DNA from: Enterobacter sp. BIGb0383
GTDB taxonomy: Bacteria > Pseudomonadota > Gammaproteobacteria > Enterobacterales > Enterobacteriaceae
DNA length: 64,000 nucleotides
Assembly (NCBI RefSeq): GCF_003751845.1
Contig: NZ_RJKQ01000002.1
Location: 992,001-1,056,000 of the forward strand
Direction of reading: 5' to 3'
The notes beneath the pieces are model-generated. The model saw nothing but the letters and a program-made list of their open reading frames with translations. It made no database searches and was not told the DNA's origin. The position numbers were made by a program, and so were the translations under genes. Below are positions 1-12,589 of this stretch, in pieces; the first letter of the stretch is position 1, and the number at the start of each line of letters is the position of its first letter.

Positions 1-77
1 CAACTCGTTTCACCGGGCTACTACTACTAAACGCATCTTCAGTGCGCGGTAGGCCGGTGGGCGACGTTCAACGTTAA
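1..77 (+). CDS. leuL: leu operon leader peptide (3' part)
   Basis: The window opens inside the leader peptide of the leucine operon. The readable frame runs from about base 3 to a TAA at 75-77 and contains four consecutive CTA leucine codons (18-29), followed by Asn-Ala-Ser-Ser as in the E. coli leader. The rare CTA run is the sensor: when charged leucyl-tRNA is scarce the ribosome stalls there and the attenuator downstream is not formed. The start codon and promoter lie before base 1. The same-strand attenuator and leuA follow directly. Confidence 0.9.
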   Translation, partial: TRFTGLLLLNASSVRGRPVGDVQR

Positions 78-98
78 GTCATCTTCCGGTTAAATACT

Positions 99-127
99 AA
101 ACCCGCGCCACTGCGCGGGTTTTTTTA
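99..127 (+). terminator. leu operon attenuator
   Basis: A GC-rich hairpin, ACCCGCGC (101-108) pairing with GCGCGGGT (113-120) around a four-base loop, is followed by six T residues. It lies between the Leu-codon-rich leader peptide and leuA, the position and form expected of the transcription attenuator. Confidence 0.9.
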
Positions 128-170
128 TGCTCGTAGCAAGGCGCCCCAGGACAGACAAAGGACCTAAACC

Positions 171-2833
<2,663 letters not shown>

Positions 2834-2835
2834 TC

Positions 2836-4236
2836 ATGGCTAAGAGTTTGTACGAAAAGTTGTTTGACGCGCATATCGTTCACGAAGCGCCAAACGAAAC
2901 CCCGCTGCTCTATATCGACAGGCATCTGGTCCATGAAGTGACGTCGCCGCAGGCGTTTGACGGCCTGCGCGCCCACAAGCGTCCGGTGCGCCAGCCGGGT
3001 AAAACCTTCGCGACCATGGATCATAACGTCTCGACGCAGACCAAAGATATCAACGCCTCCGGCGAGATGGCGCGCATTCAGATGCAGGAGCTGATTAAGA
3101 ACTGTAACGAGTTCGGCGTCGAGCTGTACGATCTGAATCACCCGTATCAGGGCATCGTACACGTGATGGGGCCTGAGCAGGGGATCACCCTGCCTGGCAT
3201 GACCATCGTCTGCGGCGATTCTCATACCGCAACCCACGGCGCGTTCGGCGCGCTGGCCTTTGGGATCGGTACCTCGGAAGTCGAGCATGTGCTGGCGACC
3301 CAGACCCTGAAACAGGGCCGTGCAAAGACCATGAAAATTGAGGTCAACGGCATCGCCGCGCCGGGGATCACTGCCAAAGATATCGTGCTGGCGATCATCG
3401 GTAAAACCGGCAGCGCCGGTGGTACCGGCCACGTGGTGGAGTTCTGCGGCGACGCGATCCGTGCCCTGAGCATGGAAGGCCGTATGACCCTGTGCAATAT
3501 GGCGATTGAGATGGGTGCGAAAGCCGGTCTGGTCGCCCCGGATGAGATCACCTTTAACTACGTTAAGGGCCGTCTGCACGCGCCGAAGGACAAAGACTTT
3601 GACGATGCGGTGGCGTACTGGAAAACCCTGCAAACCGACGAGGGTGCAATCTTTGATACCGTCGTTACCCTGCAGGCAGAAGATATTTCTCCGCAGGTAA
3701 CCTGGGGGACCAACCCGGGCCAGGTGATCTCCGTCAACGACGCAATCCCCGATCCGGCGTCCTTCGCCGATCCGGTTGAGCGCGCCAGCGCCGAGAAAGC
3801 GCTGGCCTATATGGGTCTGAAGCCGGGCATCCCGCTGACCGATGTCGCGATTGATAAAGTGTTTATCGGCTCCTGCACCAACTCACGCATTGAAGATCTG
3901 CGCGCGGCAGCAGAAATTGCCAAAGGCCGCAAAGTGGCCCCGGGCGTGCAGGCGCTGGTGGTACCAGGTTCCGGTCCGGTGAAAGCCCAGGCGGAAGCCG
4001 AAGGTCTGGATAAGATCTTTATCGAAGCCGGGTTTGAGTGGCGCTTACCGGGCTGCTCCATGTGCCTGGCGATGAACAACGACCGCCTGAATCCGGGCGA
4101 GCGCTGCGCCTCCACCAGTAACCGTAACTTTGAAGGCCGTCAGGGCCGCGGCGGCCGCACGCATCTGGTCAGCCCGGCGATGGCTGCCGCTGCGGCAGTT
4201 ACCGGCCACTTCGCCGATATTCGTAGCATGAAATAA
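2836..4236 (+). CDS. leuC: 3-isopropylmalate dehydratase large subunit
   Basis: Large subunit of isopropylmalate isomerase, an aconitase-fold enzyme that works as a LeuCD heterodimer. The 466-residue length matches E. coli. The [4Fe-4S] ligands are visible as one Cys in GSCTNSR (about residue 347) and two in GCSMCLAMN (about residues 407 and 410). [19 protein letters not shown] is the aconitase family segment near residue 130. It starts two bases after the leuB stop and is followed by leuD after a 10-base gap. Confidence 0.97.
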   Translation: MAKSLYEKLFDAHIVHEAPNETPLLYIDRHLVHEVTSPQAFDGLRAHKRPVRQPGKTFATMDHNVSTQTKDINASGEMARIQMQELIKNCNEFGVELYDLNHPYQGIVHVMGPEQGITLPGMTIVCGDSHTATHGAFGALAFGIGTSEVEHVLATQTLKQGRAKTMKIEVNGIAAPGITAKDIVLAIIGKTGSAGGTGHVVEFCGDAIRALSMEGRMTLCNMAIEMGAKAGLVAPDEITFNYVKGRLHAPKDKDFDDAVAYWKTLQTDEGAIFDTVVTLQAEDISPQVTWGTNPGQVISVNDAIPDPASFADPVERASAEKALAYMGLKPGIPLTDVAIDKVFIGSCTNSRIEDLRAAAEIAKGRKVAPGVQALVVPGSGPVKAQAEAEGLDKIFIEAGFEWRLPGCSMCLAMNNDRLNPGERCASTSNRNFEGRQGRGGRTHLVSPAMAAAAAVTGHFADIRSMK

Positions 4237-4246
4237 GGAAACCATC

Positions 4247-4852
4247 ATGGCAGAGAAATTTACCCAACATACCGGGCTGGTGGTGCCGCTGGATGCCGCG
4301 AATGTCGACACCGACGCCATTATTCCCAAGCAGTTTTTGCAGAAAGTGACCCGCACCGGTTTTGGCGCGCATCTGTTTAACGACTGGCGTTTTCTCGACG
4401 ACCAGGGCCAGCAGCCTAACCCGGAGTTTGTGCTGAACTTCCCGCAGTACAAAGGGGCTTCTATCCTTCTGGCGCGGGAAAACTTTGGCTGCGGTTCATC
4501 CCGCGAGCACGCGCCATGGGCCTTAACCGACTACGGCTTTAAAGTCGTTATTGCGCCGAGCTTCGCCGATATCTTCTACGGCAATAGCTTTAACAACCAG
4601 CTGCTGCCGGTGATACTCAGCGACGAAGAGGTGGATGAACTCTTTACGCTGGTGCAGGCAAATCCGGGGATAACCTTTGAGGTGGACCTGGAAGCCCTGC
4701 TGGTGAAAGCGGGCGATAAGACCTATGCGTTTAACCTTGATGCTTTCCGTCGCCACTGCATGATCAACGGCCTCGACAGTATTGGTCTGACCCTGCAGCA
4801 TGAAGAGGCGATTTCCGCCTACGAGAACAAACAGCCTGCGTTTATGGGCTAA
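4247..4852 (+). CDS. leuD: 3-isopropylmalate dehydratase small subunit
   Basis: Swivel-domain partner of LeuC that completes the isomerase active site. It is 201 residues, the family length, and contains the [13 protein letters not shown] substrate loop near residue 85. An AAGGAAACC ribosome site sits before the ATG. It is the last gene of leuABCD and is followed by a GC-rich hairpin shared with the convergent setA gene. Confidence 0.97.
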   Translation: MAEKFTQHTGLVVPLDAANVDTDAIIPKQFLQKVTRTGFGAHLFNDWRFLDDQGQQPNPEFVLNFPQYKGASILLARENFGCGSSREHAPWALTDYGFKVVIAPSFADIFYGNSFNNQLLPVILSDEEVDELFTLVQANPGITFEVDLEALLVKAGDKTYAFNLDAFRRHCMINGLDSIGLTLQHEEAISAYENKQPAFMG

Positions 4853-4862
4853 CGCTCTCTGT

Positions 4863-4889
4863 CAGGCCCGGTCTCCGGGCCTGATTCTT
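4863..4889 (+). terminator. leuD/setA convergent terminator
   Basis: A nine-base-pair stem, CAGGCCCGG (4863-4871) with CCGGGCCTG (4875-4883) around a TCT loop, is followed by ATTCTTT. It lies between convergent leuD and setA and may serve both, although the T tract is weak in both directions. Confidence 0.7.
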
Positions 4890-4893
4890 TCCC

Positions 4894-6072
4894 TTACACA
4901 TCCTTCACCTTACAGGTCATCAGCAGCGTAATCAGCGAAATAGCGGCGATGGCCCAATAGACCGAGAAGTGGCCGAAGCTCTGCGCCAGCGCCCCCTGAA
5001 TCACCCCCGCCAGAATCACACCGGTTGAAATACTGCTGGTAAACAGGGTTGTGGCCGCGCCGGCTCTGCCCGGCATCAGATCCTGGAACCACAGCATCCC
5101 GATCCCGGCGACAATACCGATAAAAATCGCATTAAACAGCTGTAGCACCAGCAGCGCCGTCCGATCGTGGAAGAAGATCAGCCCCGTATAGAACACCACG
5201 CCTGCGGCTACCGCCGAGACCATCATCCGCCGTTTACCGAAGCGTTTGACGTAGTAACCGGCGAGGATCATTGCCGGAATTTCCAGCCCGGCCGCCGTGC
5301 CCATCAGGATACCCGCCAGCTTATCCGGCAGCCCCAGATCGTTACTGATCCACAGAGGCATATCGATGATGTACATGGTGTTACAGGTCCACATCAGCGT
5401 CGAAGCGATAAACAGCATCCGCACGTTGAGATCTTTCCAGCCGCTGGTCGGAAGGGTGTCACTTTCCGTTGGCTGCGCGACCCGGGGCATGGATGGCAAA
5501 GTCAGCGCGATCAGCGCCAGGCTGAGGATAAAGATCCCGGCGGCGATGGAAAACATCATGGTAAAGCCGTAGTTCAGCGCCAGGGTAAAGGCCAGCGGCG
5601 GGCCAATCACCCACGCCAGCGAGAGCTGAGCACGCATCACCGAGCTGAACATGACCACTTCCCGTGCGGAGCTGTCGGCGTATTCGCGGGCGAGGGCAAA
5701 CAGCTGCGGCATCGCGGTATTCGCCAGCGAGGCCAGCAGGACGCCGCAGGTCAGCAGCGTCAGATAGTGACGGTTAAAGGCGAACAGCAGCGCATTACCG
5801 ACGGCCATCAGGCAGCAGAACATTATTAATTTGCGGCGATCGCCCTGAGCGTCGGAGCGTTTGGCCAGCCACAGGCTAATCAAAATACCGGCGATGGCGT
5901 TAATGGTATAAAACAGCCCTATCCAGAAAGGCTCAGCACCCACTTCACGGCTTAAAAACAGGCTCAGCGTCGGCGCCTGTAGCGCACCGGCAACGCCGAT
6001 CATAAAGGCTACCAGCATAAAAGAGGCATAGACGCCGTTCAGGCGACGGCCCATTGTTGCTAACCACAGCAT
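4894..6072 (-). CDS. setA: sugar efflux transporter SetA
   Basis: Major-facilitator exporter of glucosides and lactose-like sugars. In E. coli it helps relieve glucose-phosphate stress. From the ATG at 6072 the protein is 392 residues, the E. coli length, with about 12 hydrophobic segments and the GALQAPTLSLFLSREVG opening. The open frame extends 20 codons upstream, but those codons overlap untranslated RNA, and AAGGGATCT lies correctly before 6072, so the inner ATG is preferred. It lies just behind the SgrS terminator on the same strand, the E. coli arrangement, so read-through from the sgrS promoter is likely. Confidence 0.95.
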   Translation of the reverse strand: MLWLATMGRRLNGVYASFMLVAFMIGVAGALQAPTLSLFLSREVGAEPFWIGLFYTINAIAGILISLWLAKRSDAQGDRRKLIMFCCLMAVGNALLFAFNRHYLTLLTCGVLLASLANTAMPQLFALAREYADSSAREVVMFSSVMRAQLSLAWVIGPPLAFTLALNYGFTMMFSIAAGIFILSLALIALTLPSMPRVAQPTESDTLPTSGWKDLNVRMLFIASTLMWTCNTMYIIDMPLWISNDLGLPDKLAGILMGTAAGLEIPAMILAGYYVKRFGKRRMMVSAVAAGVVFYTGLIFFHDRTALLVLQLFNAIFIGIVAGIGMLWFQDLMPGRAGAATTLFTSSISTGVILAGVIQGALAQSFGHFSVYWAIAAISLITLLMTCKVKDV

Positions 6073-6183
6073 AAGAGATCCCTTGCAGAGAAAGGCATAA
6101 ACGCTTGCATGATAAACGAAAAAAGCCAGCAAAAAAGATTTTGCTGGCGGGATGCCTTTAGCACCAATACTCAGTCACACATG

Positions 6184-6310
6184 CGATTCCCCTTCATCCT
6201 TCAAGCTGCCTCTTTGTTGGCTGCCTTCGCTCACCCCGGTCACTTACTGGTGTAAGCTCCCGGGATTCACTCAGTTGCCGCCTCGATGCAGCATGAATGA
6301 TTTTGGGTAC
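6184..6310 (-). repeat. ERIC (enterobacterial repetitive intergenic consensus) element
   Basis: About 127 bp with the ERIC core. On the minus strand GTGAATCCCGGGAGCTTAC is followed by AGTAAGTGACCGGGGTGAGCG and then GGCAGCCAAC, matching the two classic ERIC primer sites with few changes. The right end has the usual GGGTA-type terminus (6305-6309); the left end (near 6187) is more degenerate. It lies wholly inside the SgrS transcript, 6-7 bases after the sgrT stop codon and a few bases before the conserved ptsG-pairing segment. Confidence 0.9.
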
Positions 6311-6316
6311 AGCAAG

Positions 6317-6469
6317 TCAACGGTCAGAAGTCGGTGAAGTGACGCTCCACTGCATCAGATCTTCCAGCATCTTCAGCCGCTGCTGTGCGCTCAGACCGGT
6401 TAACCAGCCCGTGCGCCGTGTTGCAGTAAAGTAGTTTTGGTAGAACTGACGTGCAGATGACTTCTTCAT
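6317..6469 (-). CDS. sgrT: SgrT, inhibitor of glucose uptake
   Basis: Small protein translated from the 5' part of SgrS. In E. coli it blocks the glucose permease PtsG independently of base pairing. The frame is 50 residues and starts at an ATG with GGAG about 7 bases upstream. It contains RQFYQNYFTAT and QRLKMLEDLMQW, which are the recognisable conserved parts of E. coli SgrT (43 residues). The N-terminus here has an extra MKKSSA-type extension. The ERIC element begins just after the stop codon and leaves this ORF intact. Confidence 0.9.
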   Translation of the reverse strand: MKKSSARQFYQNYFTATRRTGWLTGLSAQQRLKMLEDLMQWSVTSPTSDR

Positions 6470-6557
6470 AACCCATCTCCTCGCTTCATCGAAGTTCATT
6501 ATTGGCTTAATATGAGGAGAAATAAATTGCTGAGTATTTGCCGGGAGTTCCCCTTTT

Positions 6558-8216
6558 ATGTCTTCAGCGCGTCTGCAACAACAGTTTATCCGCCTGTGGC
6601 AGTGCTGCGATGGCCGGTCGCAGGAAACCACCCTTAACGAACTGGCGGAGCTGCTCAGCTGCTCCCGGCGTCATATGCGCACCCTGCTCAATACCATGCA
6701 GGAACGCGGCTGGCTGCTGTGGGAAGCCGAAGCCGGGCGCGGTAAGCGTTCGCGCTTAACCTTCCTCTATACGGGCCTGGCGCTCCAGCAGCAGCGTGCA
6801 GAAGACCTGCTGGAGCAGGATAAAATCGAGCAGCTGGTGCAGCTGGTCGGGGATAAAGCCACGGTGCGCCAGATGCTGGTTTCCCATCTCGGGCGCAGCT
6901 TTCGTCAGGGACGCCATATTCTGCGCGTGCTCTACTATCGTCCGATGAAAAACCTGCTGCCCGGCAGCGCCCTGCGGCGTTCGGAAACCCATATTGCCCG
7001 GCAAATTTTCAGCGCACTGACGCGGATAAATGAGGAAAATGGGGAACTGGAAGCCGATATCGCCCACCACTGGCAGCAGCTTTCCCCCCTGCACTGGCGT
7101 TTTTACCTGCGCCCCGGCATCCATTTTCATCACGGGCGGGAGCTGGAGATCGACGATGTGATCGGTTCCCTGGAGCGAATCAGCGCCCTGCCGCTCTACT
7201 CGCATATCACGCAGATTGTCTCTCCCACCGCCTGGACGCTGGATATTCACCTTAACCAGCCCGATAACTGGCTACCCTGGCTAATGGGCAATACGCCCGC
7301 GATGATCCTGCCCCGGGAGTGGCCGACCATGAGCAACTTCTCCGGCCAGCCGGTCGGCACCGGCCCTTATGCAGTGGTGCGCAATAACCAGAACCAGCTC
7401 AAAATTCACGCCTTTGACGACTACTTTGGCTACCGGGCGCTGATCGACGAGGTCAACGTCTGGGTCCTGCCGGAAATCGGCGAAGAGCTGAGCGGCGGAC
7501 TGATGCTGGAAGGCCCGGAAAAAAACAGCGAAAAAGCGGTGGAGAGTCGGCTGGAAGAGGGCTGCTACTATTTGCTGTTTGACGCGCGTTCTCCACGCGG
7601 GGCTAACGCCCAGGTGCGTGACTGGCTGAGCCAGATTCTGGCTCCGGCCAATTTGCTCTATCATGCGGATGAGCAGTACCGGGAGTACTGGTTCCCGGCC
7701 TACGGCCTGCTGCCGCGCTGGCATCACGCCCATGCGGGAAAAGGCGACAAGCCCGCCGGGCTGGAGACCCTTACCCTCACCTACTATCGGGAACACGTAG
7801 AGCACCGCGCGATTGCCCGGTTAATAGCGCAGCTACTGGCGAAACATCAGATCCGGCTGGAGATTAACGAGGTGGATTACGATGAGTGGCACGGCGGCGA
7901 AATCGTCAGCGACATCTGGCTTAACAGCGCCAACTTTACGCTGCCGCTCGACTTCTCGCTCTTCTCTCATCTGTATGAAGTCCCGCTGATTCAGAACTGT
8001 ATCCCCATCGACTGGCAGCAGGATGCGGCAAGCTGGCGCGCGGGAGAGCTAAACCTCGCCGCCTGGTGCCAGCAGTTGCTCACCGAGCGGGCCATGATGC
8101 CGCTGATCCACCACTGGCTGCTGATCCAGGGTCAGCGCAGTATGCGCGGGCTGCGAATGAATACCCTGGGCTGGTTCGACTTTAAATCCGCCTGGTTTGC
8201 GCCGCCGGATCCCTGA
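6558..8216 (+). CDS. sgrR: SgrS transcriptional activator SgrR
   Basis: DNA-binding activator of sgrS (and setA) under sugar-phosphate stress. It is 552 residues against 551 in E. coli. Residues 1-115 carry the winged-helix domain ([20 protein letters not shown] as recognition region). The remainder resembles a periplasmic binding protein of the oligopeptide class (SBP_bac_5), thought to sense a small molecule. It is divergent from sgrS, with only about 67 bp between the start codon and the predicted SgrS 5' end, so the two share one control region. Confidence 0.96.
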   Translation: MSSARLQQQFIRLWQCCDGRSQETTLNELAELLSCSRRHMRTLLNTMQERGWLLWEAEAGRGKRSRLTFLYTGLALQQQRAEDLLEQDKIEQLVQLVGDKATVRQMLVSHLGRSFRQGRHILRVLYYRPMKNLLPGSALRRSETHIARQIFSALTRINEENGELEADIAHHWQQLSPLHWRFYLRPGIHFHHGRELEIDDVIGSLERISALPLYSHITQIVSPTAWTLDIHLNQPDNWLPWLMGNTPAMILPREWPTMSNFSGQPVGTGPYAVVRNNQNQLKIHAFDDYFGYRALIDEVNVWVLPEIGEELSGGLMLEGPEKNSEKAVESRLEEGCYYLLFDARSPRGANAQVRDWLSQILAPANLLYHADEQYREYWFPAYGLLPRWHHAHAGKGDKPAGLETLTLTYYREHVEHRAIARLIAQLLAKHQIRLEINEVDYDEWHGGEIVSDIWLNSANFTLPLDFSLFSHLYEVPLIQNCIPIDWQQDAASWRAGELNLAAWCQQLLTERAMMPLIHHWLLIQGQRSMRGLRMNTLGWFDFKSAWFAPPDP

Positions 8217-8288
8217 CAGGTCTGACAACGGGTGAACGCGCTGTTAACACTTTCGTAATAGTGACGAAATCATTACAATGACGCCGTA

Positions 8289-8372
8289 CTCAACGGGGTG
8301 CTGTGCCTTGCGCACGTGCTGAGATAATACCCGTCGAACCTGATCCGGATAACGCCGGCGAAGGGATTTGAG
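8289..8372 (+). promoter_or_regulatory. TPP riboswitch (THI element, sroA-like)
   Basis: All conserved TPP aptamer blocks are present in order: GGGGTGC, GCTGAGATAATACCCG, GAACCTGATC and CGGATAACGCCGGCGAAGGGA. They are closed by a CTCAA/TTGAG P1 stem (8289-8293 with 8368-8372). It precedes thiB, so thiamine pyrophosphate should switch the importer off. A downstream hairpin, CTTTGCCACC (8389-8398) with GGTGCAAAG (8408-8416), covers the GAGGTG ribosome site and the first base of the GTG start, pointing to control of translation initiation. Confidence 0.95.
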
Positions 8373-8415
8373 GCTGCCACTCAAAATCCTTTGCCACCCT
8401 TTTTTGAGGTGCAAA

Positions 8416-9399
8416 GTGTTAAAAAAATTACTTCCTCTGCTGGCGCTGCTTGCCGCGCCCGCCTTCGCGAAACCCGTTCTGACCGTCTACACCTACGACT
8501 CCTTCGCCGCCGACTGGGGTCCCGGACCTGCGGTGAAAAAAGCCTTTGAAGCCGACTGCGACTGCGAGCTAAAGCTGGTGGCGCTGGAAGACGGCGTCTC
8601 CCTGCTTAACCGTCTGCGGATGGAAGGCAAAAACAGCAAGGCCGACGTGGTTCTGGGGCTCGATAACAACCTGCTGGAAGCGGCAACCCAAACCAAACTC
8701 TTCGCCCCCAGCGGTATTGCCACCGATACGGTAAAAGTGCCGGGCGGCTGGAAAAACGACACTTTCGTTCCCTTTGACTACGGCTGGTTTGCGTTTGTCT
8801 ACGATAAAACCAAACTGAAAAACCCGCCGAAAAGCCTGAAAGAGCTAGTGGAAAGCAACGAAAAATGGCGGGTGATCTATCAGGATCCGCGTACCAGCAC
8901 GCCGGGCCTGGGCCTGCTGCTGTGGATGCAGAAAGTGTACGGCGATAACGCCCCACAAGCCTGGCAGAAGCTGGCGGCAAAAACCGTCACCGTCACCAAA
9001 GGCTGGAGCGAAGCTTACGGTCTGTTCCTTAAAGGTGAAGGCGACCTGGTGCTGAGCTATACCTCATCCCCGGCCTACCACGTGATTGAAGAGAAAAAAG
9101 ACCAGTACGCTGCGGCCAACTTTAGCGAAGGCCACTATCTGCAGGTGGAAGTCGCGGCGCGTACCGCAGCCAGCAAACAACCTGAGCTGGCGGAAAAATT
9201 CCTGCGCTTTATGCTGACCCCGGCCTTCCAGAATACGATCCCGACCGGCAACTGGATGTATCCGGTGACGGACGTCGCTCTGCCTGACGGCTTTGAACAG
9301 CAGGCGAAACCCGCCACCACCCTTGAATTTACCTCTAAGCAGGTCGCCGACCAGCGCCAGACCTGGATTAACCAGTGGCAACGCGCCGTCAGCCGTTAA
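8416..9399 (+). CDS. thiB: thiamine-binding periplasmic protein
   Basis: Captures thiamine, TMP and TPP in the periplasm for the ThiPQ importer (also called TbpA). The start is a GTG at 8416 with GAGGTG upstream. It gives 327 residues, the E. coli length, and a signal peptide of about 18 residues ending AFA-KP. The ATG further upstream in the same frame lies inside the riboswitch and is not used. The mature protein begins KPVLTVYTYDSFAADWGPGP, the family hallmark. Its 3' end overlaps thiP by 25 bases. Confidence 0.96.
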   Translation: MLKKLLPLLALLAAPAFAKPVLTVYTYDSFAADWGPGPAVKKAFEADCDCELKLVALEDGVSLLNRLRMEGKNSKADVVLGLDNNLLEAATQTKLFAPSGIATDTVKVPGGWKNDTFVPFDYGWFAFVYDKTKLKNPPKSLKELVESNEKWRVIYQDPRTSTPGLGLLLWMQKVYGDNAPQAWQKLAAKTVTVTKGWSEAYGLFLKGEGDLVLSYTSSPAYHVIEEKKDQYAAANFSEGHYLQVEVAARTAASKQPELAEKFLRFMLTPAFQNTIPTGNWMYPVTDVALPDGFEQQAKPATTLEFTSKQVADQRQTWINQWQRAVSR

Positions 9400-10985
9400 T
9401 TCCCGGCTGGCTGCTGCCGGGGCTGGCCGCCGCCACGCTGATGGTGGCGGTCGCCCTGGCCGCATTCCTTGCACTCTGGTTTAGCGCCCCCTCGGTAGAG
9501 TGGCTGACGGTCTGGCAGGATAGCTATCTCTGGCACGTGGTGCGCTTCTCCTTCTGGCAGGCCTTCTTATCGGCGCTGCTCTCGGTCGCGCCCGCGATCC
9601 TGCTGGCCCGCGCCCTCTACCGCCGCCGTTTCCCCGGCCGCCAGCTTATGCTGCGCCTGTGCGCGATGACGCTGATCCTCCCGGTCCTGGTGGCGGTATT
9701 TGGCCTGCTTAGCGTCTACGGACGCCAGGGCTGGCTGGCCTCTCTCTGTCAGGCGTTCGGCCTGGAGTGGCACTTCTCGCCCTACGGCCTGCAGGGCATC
9801 CTGCTGGCCCACGTCTTCTTTAATTTACCCATGGCCACCCGCCTGCTGCTGCAGGTGCTGGAGCAGATCCCCGGTGAGCAGCGTCAGCTGGCGGCCCAGT
9901 TGGGGATGCGCGGCTGGGCCTTTTTCCGGTTTGTCGAATGGCCCTGGCTACGCCGCCATATTGCCCCGGTCGCAGCGCTGATCTTTATGCTCTGCTTCGC
10001 CAGCTTCGCCACCGTGCTGTCGCTGGGCGGCGGCCCGCAGGCCACCACCATTGAGCTGGCGATCTACCAGGCGCTCAGCTACGACTACGATCCCGCCCGG
10101 GCGGCGATGCTGGCGCTGATCCAGATGGGCTGCTGCCTCGGTCTGGTCCTGCTCAGCCAGCGGCTCAGTAAAACCCTCGCCGTGGGCAGTACGCAGCTGA
10201 CCGGCTGGCGGGATCCGGACGATCGCCGCTTCAGCCGGATCGGCGATACCCTGCTGATCGTCCTTGCGCTGCTGCTACTGCTGCCGCCTCTGCTGGCGGT
10301 GATCGTTGACGGTCTGAACCCGACATTACTGCAGGTCCTGGCGCGCCCGGCCCTGTGGCAGGCGCTGAGTACTTCTCTGCGCATCGCCGTGGCCGCCGGA
10401 CTGCTCTGCGTGATCCTGACCATGATGCTGCTGTGGAGCAGCCGGGAGCTACGCGCCCGTCAGCGGGTCACCGCCAGTCAGGCCCTTGAGCTCAGCGGGA
10501 TGTTAATTCTCGCGATGCCGGGCATCGTGCTGGCCACCGGTTTCTTTTTGCTGCTTAACAGTACCGTTGGCCTGCCGGAAAGCGCCGACGGCATTGTCAT
10601 CTTCACCAACGCCCTGATGGCGATCCCCTATGCCCTGAAGGTGCTGGAAAACCCGATGCGCGATGTGACCGCCCGCTACAGCACGCTCTGCCAGTCGCTG
10701 GATATCTCGGGCTTCAATCGCCTGCGTATCATTGAGCTGCGGGCGCTGAAACGCCCTCTGGCCCAGGCGCTGGCCTTTGCCTGCGTGCTCTCCATCGGCG
10801 ACTTTGGCGTAGTGGCGCTATTTGGTAACGAAGACTTCCGCACGCTGCCGTTTTATCTCTATCAGCAGATGGGCTCCTATCGCACCCAGGACGGCGCGGT
10901 TACCGCCCTGTTGCTGCTGATCCTCTGTCTGCTGCTGTTTACCCTGATTGAAAAACTACCGGGACGCCATGCTAAAACTGATTGA
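9375..10985 (+). CDS. thiP: thiamine ABC transporter permease
   Basis: Inner-membrane channel of the thiamine importer. It is 536 residues with two fused permease halves, each with an EAA-type loop, and about 12 membrane segments. The length and the opening [17 protein letters not shown] match E. coli ThiP. It overlaps both neighbours (thiB 3' end and thiQ 5' end), so the three are a coupled operon under the TPP riboswitch. Confidence 0.96.
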   Translation: MATRRQPLIPGWLLPGLAAATLMVAVALAAFLALWFSAPSVEWLTVWQDSYLWHVVRFSFWQAFLSALLSVAPAILLARALYRRRFPGRQLMLRLCAMTLILPVLVAVFGLLSVYGRQGWLASLCQAFGLEWHFSPYGLQGILLAHVFFNLPMATRLLLQVLEQIPGEQRQLAAQLGMRGWAFFRFVEWPWLRRHIAPVAALIFMLCFASFATVLSLGGGPQATTIELAIYQALSYDYDPARAAMLALIQMGCCLGLVLLSQRLSKTLAVGSTQLTGWRDPDDRRFSRIGDTLLIVLALLLLLPPLLAVIVDGLNPTLLQVLARPALWQALSTSLRIAVAAGLLCVILTMMLLWSSRELRARQRVTASQALELSGMLILAMPGIVLATGFFLLLNSTVGLPESADGIVIFTNALMAIPYALKVLENPMRDVTARYSTLCQSLDISGFNRLRIIELRALKRPLAQALAFACVLSIGDFGVVALFGNEDFRTLPFYLYQQMGSYRTQDGAVTALLLLILCLLLFTLIEKLPGRHAKTD

Positions 10986-11670
10986 TGTCACCTGGCTTTA
11001 CCGCCATCTGCCAATGCGTTTCACCCTTGAGGTGACACGCGGGGAACAGGTTGCGGTGCTCGGCCCGAGCGGAGCCGGGAAAAGCACCCTGCTCAATCTG
11101 ATTGCCGGTTTTCTGCCGCCGGCCAGCGGCAGTATCCTGATTGACGGCAAGCCGCATACCGCAACGCCGCCCGCGCGCCGTCCGGTATCAATGCTGTTTC
11201 AGGAGAACAATCTGTTCAGCCATCTGACGGTGCGGGAAAATATCGGCCTGGGGATGCATCCGGGCCTGAAACTCACCCCGACTCAACGGCAAAAGCTGGA
11301 GGACATTGCGCAACAGATGGGGCTGGATGCGCTCCTCGATCGCCTTCCCGGTGAACTGTCGGGCGGACAGCGCCAGCGTGCGGCGCTGGCGCGCTGTCTG
11401 GTACGCGAGCAGCCGGTGCTGTTACTGGATGAACCTTTTTCGGCGCTCGATCCGGCGCTGCGTCAGGAGATGCTGATTCTGGTGGGTGAGGTCTGCCGTC
11501 AGCAGCAGCTTACCCTACTGATGGTATCGCACAGCGTTGAGGATGCGGCACGCATCGCCCCGAGATCGCTGGTGATCGCCGACGGCCGTATTGCCTGGGA
11601 TGGGGAAACGAAGGAGTTGCTGAGCGGCGCGCCAGAGGCCGCCGCCCTGCTGGGAATTTCCCGTCAGTGA
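10969..11670 (+). CDS. thiQ: thiamine ABC transporter ATPase
   Basis: ATP-hydrolysing subunit of ThiBPQ. From the ATG at 10969 it has 233 residues (E. coli 232). An in-frame ATG seven codons earlier is rejected by family alignment. Walker [10 protein letters not shown] lies near residue 32, the signature LSGGQRQR near 130 and Walker [14 protein letters not shown] near 150. The start lies inside the end of thiP. The 3' end overlaps the convergent yabI by seven bases. Confidence 0.96.
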   Translation: MLKLIDVTWLYRHLPMRFTLEVTRGEQVAVLGPSGAGKSTLLNLIAGFLPPASGSILIDGKPHTATPPARRPVSMLFQENNLFSHLTVRENIGLGMHPGLKLTPTQRQKLEDIAQQMGLDALLDRLPGELSGGQRQRAALARCLVREQPVLLLDEPFSALDPALRQEMLILVGEVCRQQQLTLLMVSHSVEDAARIAPRSLVIADGRIAWDGETKELLSGAPEAAALLGISRQ

Positions 11671-12434
11671 CCGCGGATCACGCCGCCGAGAATATCGAGA
11701 TAGACCGGCATTAACGGGTGGCGGATCGCCGCCGTTGCCGCCATCACCGCCACGCCGAGCATAACCGGCGCCAGCCACAGCAATCGGCTGCGCGGCAGCG
11801 TCCGACTTAAGCGATCGGGATTGGTCTTGCCGCTGCGCCACAGACGCCAGACCAGCCATACGCCCAGCCACAGCAGTAGCGCCGCCGCCAGCAGCAGCCA
11901 TTTAAAATTCGCGCTCTGGGCATCGGCAGGAATATCGGTCGTGGCACCCGCGAGGATACCGGGCAGGAAGTAGACCGGCGGCCAGAGCAGGCAGCCGATA
12001 ATATTAGGCAGAACAAACTTTCTGACCGGCAGATCGAGCATCCCGGCCACCATCGGCACCAGCGGCCGCGTCGGCCCGACAAAGCGACCAATCAGGATCG
12101 TCATCATGCTGTGCTGATGCAGCGCGTGTTCTGTTTTATCCAGCAGTGCCTTGTTCTTCTTGAGGAATGACCAGCGGTGCAGTGGCTGCTTAAAGCGCCA
12201 GCCGAGCCAGAATGAGATCCAGTCGCCCAGCAGACAGCCAACGATCCCCGCCAGCCACGCCTGCCAGAAATTGACATCACCGCTGCCGATCAATGCGCCC
12301 AATCCGGCCATCATCACCGTTCCCGGCAGGATCAGGCCGACCAGCGCCAGCGATTCCAGGAAGGTCACCAGCAGGATCGCAATCAGTGAATACACCACAG
12401 ACTGGGTAATAAAATGGTCGAGCAACGCTTCCAT
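11664..12434 (-). CDS. yabI: DedA-family membrane protein YabI
   Basis: Polytopic inner-membrane protein of the DedA family; DedA proteins are linked to membrane homeostasis and lipid-carrier flipping. The ATG at 12434 gives 256 residues (E. coli 254) with the start [12 protein letters not shown]. The open frame has five more codons upstream. The family core [16 protein letters not shown] near residue 115 is intact. It sits between thiQ (convergent) and araC (same strand), as in E. coli. The precise substrate of YabI is not known. Confidence 0.93.
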   Translation of the reverse strand: MEALLDHFITQSVVYSLIAILLVTFLESLALVGLILPGTVMMAGLGALIGSGDVNFWQAWLAGIVGCLLGDWISFWLGWRFKQPLHRWSFLKKNKALLDKTEHALHQHSMMTILIGRFVGPTRPLVPMVAGMLDLPVRKFVLPNIIGCLLWPPVYFLPGILAGATTDIPADAQSANFKWLLLAAALLLWLGVWLVWRLWRSGKTNPDRLSRTLPRSRLLWLAPVMLGVAVMAATAAIRHPLMPVYLDILGGVIRGH

Positions 12435-12589
12435 AAAGTATCCGGTCAAATAACGAAGCGGAGATTCTGCTGAGCAGATCCCCGATCGTCAAGTCATCAA
12501 TTGTTTTAGCCTGTGTCTCGCCAGACTGCGCGTAACCCTTAGCTTTTTAGTGTAACCGTGATGACAAAAAACGGATGACTTTCTGCACG

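Larger units (their letters stand above)
6117..6490 (-). ncRNA. sgrS: SgrS small RNA, enlarged by an ERIC insertion
   Basis: Hfq-dependent RNA that represses ptsG during glucose-phosphate stress. The 5' end is placed by similarity to E. coli SgrS: GATGAAGCGAGG at 6490, before the sgrT ORF. The segment that pairs with ptsG, GTGTGACTGAGTATTGGTG, is fully conserved at 6162-6180. The 3' end is a hairpin, GCCAGCAAAA/TTTTGCTGGC (6125-6148), followed by six U residues. The predicted length of about 370 nt compares with 227 nt in E. coli. The extra length is almost entirely an ERIC repeat inserted between the sgrT stop and the pairing segment. Ends are inferred from sequence, not measured. Confidence 0.88.

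Noticed and set aside
8368-8415. An in-frame ATG extending thiB by 16 residues.
   Set aside because: It lies in the TPP aptamer P1 stem. The GTG at 8416 has the ribosome site, the signal peptide and the family length.
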